A DNA stretch of 64,000 nucleotides from assembly GCF_001619985.1 (NCBI RefSeq), contig NW_017264195.1, positions 2,356,001 through 2,420,000 on the forward strand. The letters are read 5' to 3'. Position 1 is the first letter of the stretch. Every line of letters begins with the position of its first letter. The translations under genes and the position numbers were made by a program. Shown one piece after another: positions 56,082 through 64,000 of the stretch. The notes beneath the pieces were generated by a model, which ran no database searches, was not told the DNA's origin, and saw nothing but the letters and a program-made list of their open reading frames with translations. This stretch comes from Xylona heveae TC161. Its lineage: Eukaryota; Ascomycota; Xylonomycetes; Xylonales; Xylonaceae.

Positions 56082-58365
56082 ATGACCCGATCGCGGCTAT
56101 CTGGGGCCGCAATCAAGCATGTTGTTTCCCTTCCGACCCGTGGTTTCATCTGTCGGAGCTGCCTACAGCAAATAAGGCAGTTGAGGACATCTACTCCATT
56201 GGGATCTCCTGCACAACAGTCATCTCCCTTCAGTGCTAGCAGCAGTCTCTCCGTGTCATCTTCTTGCTCTTCTTTTCCTTGGACTGCAAGAAGAAGACGG
56301 CAAACGCAATCAGAACTAAAGGCTGCACGAGTGTCAAACGACCGCAAATTCAGCACCAGCTTCGCGGCATACGAACGGGACGAACAACCATCAAGGCCAG
56401 CAAATAATGAAATTATACCTCTGCGCAAGCAATTAAAAGAGGAAGCGAAGCTTAAAAAGAATACCGGTGGTGGTGGAAAGAAAAAAGGGGCCAGAAATGA
56501 TGACAAAAGTAAGGACTGGGAATTGACTGTTGGCATTGAGATTCATGCGCAACTCAATACTGAGCATAAGCTTTTTTCTAGTAAGGGAGTCAACTCATTT
56601 GCTTGGGAAAGAGTCATTGGAGAAGCTAATTAGAAATATAGAGGCTGCGACCTCGATCAACGATTCGCCGAATACACATGTGGCTCTTTTTGATGCAGCA
56701 TTTCCCGGAACGCAGCCTGTAAGCCAATTTCGAGCAGTCTGCCATGAATAAAGACATTGATGAGGTCTAGGACTTTCAAAAAGAGACATTGATACCGGCT
56801 CTGAGAGCAGCAGTGGCACTGGATTGCGAAGTTCAGCGGACGAGCCGATTTGATAGAAAACACTATTTCTATCAGGATCAGCCGAATGGATACCAGATTA
56901 CGCAGTACTATGGTCTGCTTTACCAACATACGCTATTAGAGAGATTGGACTGACACTGTGCCAGAACCATTTGCCAAGAACGGTTTTCTAGTCCTCCATG
57001 ACTACGATGATATTGACCCGGCAGACGGAAAGAAGGTTGAAATTGGGATCAAGCAAATCCAAATGGAGCAGGATACAGCTCGAACAATATTGCAACCCCC
57101 TTCGACACACTTGCTCGACTTCAACCGTGTCTCACATCCACTCATTGAAATTATTACGCTCCCACACATTCATCACCCTGCCACTGCGGCTGCATGTGTC
57201 CGGAAGTTACAAGGGATCCTGAAGCGCGTGGGGGCTGTTACTACTGGCATGGAAATGGGAGGTCTTCGTGCTGACGTTAACGTGTCTGTCCGACCAAGAG
57301 ACCGATCCAAGCACTTTAGCCAAGGGCAAGCATACTCGGGCGTAGATGGGCTCGGGCAGAGGACGGAAATTAAAAACCTCAGCAGCTTCAAAGCCATTGA
57401 GGATGCAATTATCGCTGAGCGTGATCGACAAATCAGTGTGCTCGAAGCCGGCGGAGTGATTGAAGGCGAAACTCGAGGCTGGAGTTTGGGAAGTACAGAG
57501 ACTCGCAAGTTGCGCGGCAAAGAGGGCGAGATTGATTACCGGTACATGCCTGATCCAGATCTGGGTCCTGTTATTATTGATGAGGTAGGTTACTGCAATC
57601 TTTCTTGATTGTGGATGTTGCCAAGGACATTGTATATCTAATGCACGCACGACAGAGCCTAGTACATTATATCAAGGCGGGATTGCCGCAGACGCCAGAT
57701 GAGGACTTGAGACATTTGGTGGCTGATCATCGGCTTAGCGTTAAGGATGCCAAGACGTTGATTATGATTGATGATGGAACTCGCTTGGATTACTACGAGG
57801 ATGTGGCAGAGAAAGTGCACATCGTGACTGGCCAAACCGATTCGGAGCAGATTTATAAATGGGCTGCAAATTGGTAGGATTACCTTTCCCCCATAGTCAT
57901 CGGCCGTGCGATATAATGTTGACATTGATGTGCAGGACACTGCATGAGCTTGGCGGGCTCTTGACCGTTGCTGAAAAGACGTGGGACGAGAATCCAGTGT
58001 CGTCGGACAAACTGGCAGACATTTTGATTCATCTTTATCACAGCAAGATTACTGGAGCCACCGCGAAGCAGCTACTGGCGAAAGTGTTCCGCGGTGACAT
58101 TCGTTCCATCGAAGAGATTATCGAGGAAGAGGATCTGTTGCTGCGACCCATGGCACGAGATGAGTATTTGGCATTGGCGCAGGAGTTGCTCGCGGAGAAT
58201 GAGGCCATGGTGGAGCAAATCCAGAGTAAGGGACAGGTAGGCAAGGTGAAGTGGTTTGTGGGGCAGATGATGCGACGCGGGGAAAAGGGACGGGTGGAAG
58301 CGGTCAAGGCAGAAGGGATTTTGCGGGAATTGCTGGGGCTAGATGGTACTAGAGATGAGATATAG
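56082..58365 (+). CDS. PET112: Mitochondrial glutamyl-tRNA(Gln) amidotransferase subunit B
   Basis: GatB subunit of the mitochondrial GatFAB amidotransferase, which converts Glu-tRNA(Gln) to Gln-tRNA(Gln). Six exons (56082-56580, 56642-56718, 56771-56912, 56965-57584, 57656-57873, 57936-58365) give 661 residues. An arginine/serine-rich presequence and low-complexity linker (1 to about 145) precede the kinase-like domain, which starts [20 protein letters not shown], then [20 protein letters not shown] and PGTQPDF. Signature motifs: [53 protein letters not shown] and [17 protein letters not shown]. The C-terminal helical and tail domains contain [20 protein letters not shown] and the YqeY-like end [16 protein letters not shown]. 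At intron 1 the nearest AG fails on frame, whereas the AG at 56640-56641 restores KLFSKAATS. Yeast Pet112 is 541 aa; the extra length is N-terminal. Confidence 0.95.
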
Positions 58366-58895
58366 ATGAGCGATCATATTAGATATGAGTCAGATAAATA
58401 GCATGTGTCGATATGATAGGATCAACTTATCTTGTGTAAATGTTGACAATTATACGAATTGGGGTGTGGAGGGAAATGTCACAGATGTGATAGAGCTTGG
58501 CATAGTTACACCTTAGGGCAAGCAGTCGGGAGTGGATAGTGGAAGGTATAGTACCTCAGGTAAGTCATGGACCTCGGGAAAGGCATGTCTAAATAAATAA
58601 AATACAGCGGTACAGTAACCCTGGAATAGCCGCATAGCCGCGTGGGAAGTAAAAAGTATCCCGAATCTGACATCAAATGATGAGTGTTAAGTCATCTCCA
58701 GATTACCTTGCAGCATCCTCTACGCTATAAACGAGGGAAACCAGACAAATCATAGGTGTCCCACATACAGAAGAGTAGAGTGGAGACTGAAGGATATCCT
58801 CGGCGGTTCCAAGACACTCGTATAACTGGCTTATCGGCATCAAGTGGATCTCTATCTAACCAAAGAAGCAAAGTTCGAGAGCGACTCTCTACAAC

Positions 58896-58962
58896 CTGCA
58901 CTTAGCGGTACGCGCGGGAACTAAACCATCGGCGAGGATCCACGAGGATCCCCTAAGTGCAG
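58896..58962. repeat. 10-bp perfect inverted repeat with 47-nt loop
   Basis: CTGCACTTAG at 58896-58905 and its exact reverse complement CTAAGTGCAG at 58953-58962. The loop includes a direct repeat GAGGATCCACGAGGATCC. It sits about 470-535 bp upstream of the arginase ATG. It could form a hairpin or hold paired protein sites. Confidence 0.55.
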
Positions 58963-59114
58963 TTGAAGGCGACATCAGGAATCTAATTCTTAGCCATGTT
59001 ACGTACGAGCCTTTCAACCATGAAAAAGGGATCAGAGAAAAAAGAGGGGGTTTTCTCCTTCCCTCTGAGCTTCGAAATGACGACGGAAGTGGGTGGGTGA
59101 GAAAGAGAGAGAAT

Positions 59115-59170
59115 TTAAATCCCCATCCTTCTTCCTCTTCCTCTTCTTCTTCTTCCTTCTTCTGTTTCAT
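59115..59170 (+). promoter_or_regulatory. C/T-rich promoter tract of arginase gene
   Basis: A nearly pure pyrimidine run of TCTTCCTC/TTCTTCTTCC units about 260-315 bp before the ATG. Such CT tracts commonly mark transcription start regions of highly expressed fungal genes; the start site itself is not shown. Confidence 0.45.
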
Positions 59171-59431
59171 CATTCCTCGGATTCTGCTCCGCATTCTTTT
59201 CCCTTGTTTTTATCTGATCGTTTGAGATACCCCAAAACTTTATTTTGTCCGCCGTCTTTGGCAACCTTTTAACTGCACAGTGAGTTACAGCCCGCATCCA
59301 GACAATTGAACGACTTTGGTCACAATACTCTAACCCAAATTATTCTCTCTCGCAGACTCTTTTTGTGTGCAATCTGATTTTCTCTTTTTAAACCGACTTT
59401 TAAGAGAATTTATTCCACTTATCTCGACACA

Positions 59432-60666
59432 ATGACTGCCCCACCGACTCTGCAGCCCAAGTTCCTACCTCAGCGCGACCAATTGGGTGTCGTCGCTGTC
59501 GGTTTCTCCGGCGGCCAGGTACGTATATTATTTCAATCGTCTTATTGATCACAACCTCAACTTTCACAATCATCCCGATGCCTACAATTAAAATCATGAC
59601 CCAATGTCCACCGCCTATTATTATGCTATACAAATATCTATAACAGGAAGACGTGCGACAAGATGAGCTAACAATTGGGTGAATCCTAGCCCCGTCCTGG
59701 TACTGATGCCGCTCCCATGGCCCTCATCGAGTCCGGCCTGCTCGACCAGGTCCGCGACGAGCTAGGCTACCAAGTGCACTATGACAACAAAGTGCACGAC
59801 TACTCGGACGTGCGGCCCGCCTCTGACCCCGTGTACCGGAACATGAAGCGGCCTGCGACGGTGAGCGCCGTGACCGAGGCCCTGCAGAAGCAAGTCTACG
59901 AGCACGCCAAGGAGGGTCGCTGCGTTCTGACCCTCGGCGGCGACCACTCTATTGCCATTGGATCTATTGCCGGCACGGCCAAGGCCACGCGCGAGCGTCT
60001 CGGCCGCGAGATTGCCGTCATCTGGGTCGATGCCCACGCTGACATCAACACCCCCGAGACCAGCGACTCGGGCAACATCCACGGCATGCCTGCTGCCTTC
60101 TTGACCGGTCTTGCGCGCGAAGACCGCAAGGACGTTTTCGGCTGGATCACAGATGACATGCGCATCAACCTCAAGAAGTTGGTGTATATTGGTCTGCGGG
60201 ACGTGGACCGTGGCGAGAAGCAGATTCTGCGCGAGCACGGTATCAAGGCGTTCAGCATGCACGATGTCGACCGGTACGTTCCTTTTTTAAACCTTTACCA
60301 CTTATAGTAGTGTTCCGATTCCGAGTAGAATCCCCCTTTCTGACATGAATTGGGTAAAACAGGTACGGCATTGGCAAAGTCGTCGAAATGGCCCTCGGCC
60401 ACATTGGCAACGACACCCCCATCCATCTGTCCTTTGACGTCGACGCGCTCGACCCCATGTGGGCCCCTAGCACCGGCACCCCGGTCCGCGGCGGTTTGAC
60501 GCTGCGCGAGGGTGACTTCATCGCCGAGTGCGTCCACGAAACCGGCAGCCTCATCGCCATGGACATGGTCGAGGTCAACCCCTCGCTCGAGTCGCAGGGC
60601 GCTTCTGAGACTATCCGTGCCGGTTGCTCCATTGTCCGCTGCGCCCTTGGCGATACCCTGTTGTAG
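59432..60666 (+). CDS. Arginase
   Basis: Manganese enzyme splitting L-arginine into ornithine and urea, the first step of arginine use as nitrogen source; cytosolic. Exons 59432-59518, 59690-60273 and 60363-60666 give 324 residues, the normal family length. All three ureohydrolase signatures are present: [14 protein letters not shown] (about 105-118), [20 protein letters not shown] (about 130-150), and [20 protein letters not shown] (about 240-259), supplying the His/Asp metal ligands. [11 protein letters not shown] is the arginase-specific active-site segment. MVEVNPSLE near the end matches fungal arginases. The coding region is richer in G/C at third positions than its neighbours, consistent with high expression. 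The 171-nt first intron and the pyrimidine-rich leader are also typical of such genes. It ends converging on the RNase T2 gene. Confidence 0.96.
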
Positions 60667-61115
60667 AGCAATGAGTATTGGCGGCTCAAGGAGCTTTAAG
60701 CAGCCTTATGTTATTTGTAACGACTCGATAACGAGGGGAATAGACGTGAAGCAAAAAACCTTTTCCTTTTTTTAATGTTGTAGCTTATATAGCTTTATGA
60801 ATACTATAGAAATGATGTCTATTTACAAATCAAACATCAGAAAGATGACAATATATTTATACACGCGAGCACCTTGTTTGACATTGGAATGTTATGATCC
60901 TATATATTCTTTGCAATAATCTATATATTCCGCACAATTCATCTGTTGCAGCTTAATCGTCTTCATCGTCTTCATCGATGTAATAATAGTAATAATATAT
61001 ATGTTTTTGGTTACCAATGCCATGTATCATCTACAGGCTCTCATCACCTTCCCTTCTAGCAGCGTCAGCCGTCTGCGATAGCGAATCATGATTTGAACAT
61101 TATCATGACCCTCAA
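60667..61115. other. Convergent spacer, 0.45 kb
   Basis: 3' UTRs of arginase and RNase T2. AT-rich with CGTCTTCAT repeats near 60958-60976. Nothing else seen. Confidence 0.6.
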
Positions 61116-63103
61116 TTAAGAAAGACTCTGCCACTGCAGCTGCACAGTGACAGAGTGGCCGCTACTCGACGAGTACACAGTTTCCTGGTCGCTGCCGGAC
61201 GGGACGCTAGAGGCGTACCAGCTTGCGCTACCGCTGTAGGTGAGTTGGTTGGATGAGGAGGACTATTAATTGTTGCGTTAGTGCGTGCTTTTGATGGTTT
61301 TGATGGTTTTGAATGCTCTTCGCGCCCCCACGACCCAAACAAAAAGCAAAGTGACAAAGAAATATTGAAAGGTAAGGTGACAAAGACAATTGAACATGAA
61401 AGATAAATGAACAAATGTGTTGCTTCACCACATTCCGCTCCACACAACAAGGAATAAAGCTGGACGGAAGCAGAACTGCACGGGTAACTTACGGTAAATA
61501 CAGTAGGGGAGCTGACGGACGAGCCGCAAGTGAATGAACCGCTAACGACGCCGCAGTTGCCCTTGGACGAGGACAGGGTGAAGCCCGAGCCTGTTGATCA
61601 TGGTTTCGTTAGTAACTTGTCTAGGGTGCATTGAAGAATCACGAGACGGGCTCGTGACTGTGTGAAACGAAGGAGAAACACAATAGGAGAAGAAAAAAGA
61701 ATAGATAGAATGGGGACTAAACAGAGGAAAGGGGGTAATACCAGACGAAGAAGCAGTGTACGTGGCACACGTGCCAGAAGTGTACCAGACGCCCGCGCTA
61801 ATCAGGCATCCATTCTGGCTACCGCCATTAACGACATTCACGTAGCCCTTTCCAGAAAACGGACTGCCGGTGGGAGAAGTGCCCGCACTGGTGGTCGTGG
61901 TGGTTGAGCCACCGCCGCTGCCGGACTTGGGGAGATATTTAATGCCAGTGCTGGGGCAGGTTGACTTGGATCCGTCTAATGTATTTGTTAGTCTTGGAAT
62001 ATATGCCGTTTTATCAAGCTGGATGGAATGAAGAAGAAAATATCTAGTTGGGCTGGGGCGTGTTGGAAGTAGAGTACTCACCAGGATCGGATGGCACGAA
62101 TTGGCCAGTCTGAACGCTGCCCTTGACGTTAAAGTGGTACCAGACCTCGTCGAGCGCGCCAGAACTGCAGCCCAAAGTGACGGGGTGGCCGTCGCGCTGG
62201 CTCTCGAGCGCAGACTGAATCTGCGCAGAGGTGTAGGTCTTGGAGGTGGACGGGGTGATGCCGGCATCGGCAAGCCACTGGATTGTCGTGTTAGCTTGAT
62301 ACATAGATTGATATATATTATACAACCATTTAGGGTATGTAATGACGCATAGAAATCATAATAGTGAGATACTCACCTGGTAAGTCGGCAACGTCTTGAA
62401 GAGGTTGACAGTGTCCTGGAGGAAATCCACGAGCTCCTCCTTTGACTGATAGTTCACGTAGCAGTCGGTGTCGAATGTGCTGATACATGTGCCATGCTTG
62501 CCCCATTCATGCTCCCAGAATGTCTCGTCGTCACCGCCGGCATCCTTCCAATATGTGTTCATGTAGTCGAGAAGATCTTGGCGGCCAAAGTCCTGCAGAG
62601 TGCCAGAAATGTCGGTGTATTGGCGACTCTCGTCGCAAAAGGAGTCAAAGGTGCCGTCGCAGTGGTCGGGCCTAGATAGAGACAAACACTGTATTAGCTT
62701 AACATGTTCTACAGTAGGATAAGTTTTGTATGAATTCCATCACAGCTTCCTAGCTATCGCGTTTACGAGAAGCATGAAAGCGCGACATTACATACCACAG
62801 TCCGTGAATGGTCCAGGAATCGGACGGGCCAGTTGAGGGGCTGGTATCCCAAAATTGGGTCTGCAGAAGCTGGCCACCTGGGGCATTAAAGCAGCAGGTG
62901 TTGGATACTGCAGTCGTGTTATGGCAGCTCAATTGGGGATTTGGGCACGACACTGTCGTCCTTTCAAAGGCTGGGATATGGGCCACACGATGACCGGGCA
63001 CAGAACCTCCAAAGGCGCCATCACCGTACTGCAGCATGGCCACCTGGGCCGAACCCAGAGCGACCTGCGCAAAGGTACGAAGCGAAGGGAAATTGTTCAC
63101 CAT
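61116..63103 (-). CDS. Secreted ribonuclease T2 with C-terminal extension domain
   Basis: Endoribonuclease of the T2 family, secreted or vacuolar. Exons 62796-63103, 62377-62671, 62082-62277, 61742-61975, 61493-61590 and 61116-61262 give 425 residues. ATG 63103 begins a weak signal-peptide-like stretch ([18 protein letters not shown]). Both active-site signatures are present: [18 protein letters not shown] (about 100-112) and [21 protein letters not shown] (about 155-170), with many cysteines for disulfides ([20 protein letters not shown]). After the catalytic domain a Ser/Thr/Gly linker ([20 protein letters not shown]) leads to a C-terminal beta-rich domain, [20 protein letters not shown] through [13 protein letters not shown], as in fungal RNase Le2/Rny1 relatives. 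An in-frame ATG at 63289 would add 62 residues and bury the signal, so I consider it less likely. Confidence 0.9.
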
Positions 63104-64000
63104 GTTGCTGCAGAGTATCTTGGTCCGCAACTCATCGAACCAACTTCCTGCTCCAGCTGAAGAAGCGGCATCTTGGACGCATTTAACTGCTGCTCTGGCA
63201 ATGGCGGTGTCGGAGCCCGCCGTGGACGACGAAGAGTTCGTTTTCAGCGAGCTTCCTATTAGAGCGCTCAAGTGGCTGGTGCTAACCATCCTGGACGCAG
63301 ACGTGCAGAGACAGCAGTGGCGAAGGACCTACAGCAACAAGGCAGCACTACGAATGATTGAGCCCAAATGATGTTACTAAGGGATGCACGAGGTATGGTC
63401 GCGTACTGGGGATATCGAGGGATATCGTGGTTAACCTTGAGGATTAATTAGATCGATTCCGCGCACTGTCCAGTCATATCGTCCCAGTCTCACCTGTTGA
63501 CGGCGAAAGGAATGTGAGAGGGTTCCATCCATACCTTGCAATTGTGCGGATATTCCGGTTGTTGCACGATGCAAAAAGGCCCTTGTGTTGATGGGGAAGC
63601 TGGTCCGGGATAAGTCAAACAACCAGGGGAAAGGGAGAGGATCAAAGCATAAGGTCCGGCCCGCAGGGGAAGGGGTCCTCAGCTCCCTATCACAGATAGC
63701 ACGCGGCCCACGCCCTCGCTGGCCTGTGACGGAGCGGAGCTTATGACATATTTTATCCTCGTGGGTGGCTTCACTTGATACCATTGTCTTCCAACCCCTG
63801 GATCTATCGACCTTCCAGATACGTCATGGGGCTCATTCTTGTTTAAGCTATCTCATCTCTCTGCGGGTCCCTCGAAGCGTACGTGAGGGGAACGAATCAT
63901 TGATCGCTTCGAGATCAACATGCAGTGTTCGAATTCTATCCGCCTTCAGTTATCAGCAGTGCCGGCTTAGCTAGTTGCCCTTTGGGGAAATCTTTCCGTT
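63104..64000. other. RNase T2 upstream region to window end
   Basis: About 0.9 kb. The first 190 bp stays open in the RNase T2 frame (see that entry). Frames at 63431-63784 and 63765-63974 show no motif. The next gene lies outside the window. Confidence 0.5.

Larger units (their letters stand above)
58366..59431. other. Intergenic, 1.1 kb, arginase promoter and leader
   Basis: 3' flank of GatB and promoter of arginase. Contains a 10-bp inverted repeat (58896-58905 / 58953-58962) and a C/T-rich block at 59115-59170. No ATG occurs in the last 150 bp before the arginase start, so there is no near upstream ORF. Confidence 0.55.

Overview
The window is nuclear DNA from a filamentous ascomycete (Pezizomycotina), most likely class Eurotiomycetes. 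Genes are interrupted by short GT-AG introns of about 50-170 nt. Gene content is typical of such fungi: mitochondrial IF-2 and GatB, a GGA adaptor, Tsr3, an SHPRH-type SNF2/RING protein and an AcuF-type multi-zinc-finger protein. The palindrome-like 9-mer TACGGAGTA recurs between genes. The class assignment is inference from protein style; no species can be named from sequence alone. All exon models below were built by hand from splice signals, reading-frame continuity and expected protein motifs.

Layout, left to right. 1-3.9 kb: 5-oxoprolinase (minus, 3' end outside the window). 5.4-6.8 kb: a 177-residue membrane protein and a 67-residue hydrophilic protein, convergent. 7.8-12.5 kb: a large SNF2-RING (SHPRH/Irc20-like) gene. 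13.6-14.7 kb: a Frag1/DRAM/Sfk1 membrane protein. 15.7-16.8 kb: two minus-strand tRNA genes, Arg(TCG) and intron-containing Asp(GTC), in AT-rich, homopolymer-rich DNA. 17.6-21.0 kb: mitochondrial IF-2. 21.9-23.2 kb: App1-type phosphatidate phosphatase. 25.0-29.2 kb: GGA adaptor and Tsr3, divergent over a 405-bp promoter. 30.2-33.5 kb: a coiled-coil protein and a small unknown protein. 34.4-36.5 kb: SNIP1/Pml1 FHA protein and a mitochondrial LEA-like protein, convergent.

37.4-44.5 kb is the most accessory-looking part. It holds a helical (HeLo-like) protein ending in a degenerate kinase fold, a divergently transcribed multi-C2H2/PHD-like protein with a helical N-terminus, and a stand-alone serine esterase of the type usually fused to fungal NOD-like receptors. 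All three resemble parts of fungal NLR or regulated cell death proteins, but no nucleotide-binding receptor domain is present. It is the best candidate here for an undescribed system.

46.1-63.1 kb returns to housekeeping genes: AUH-type enoyl-CoA hydratase (leucine catabolism), a large PPR-like mitochondrial protein, a glutamine/proline-rich nuclear protein (possibly Rsc58-like), mitochondrial GatB, arginase, and a secreted ribonuclease T2. Five of the products (IF-2, GatB, PPR-like, AUH, LEA-like) are probably mitochondrial. 5-oxoprolinase and arginase both feed glutamate/arginine nitrogen metabolism, but nothing shows co-regulation. No complete transposon, CRISPR array or rRNA gene was seen.
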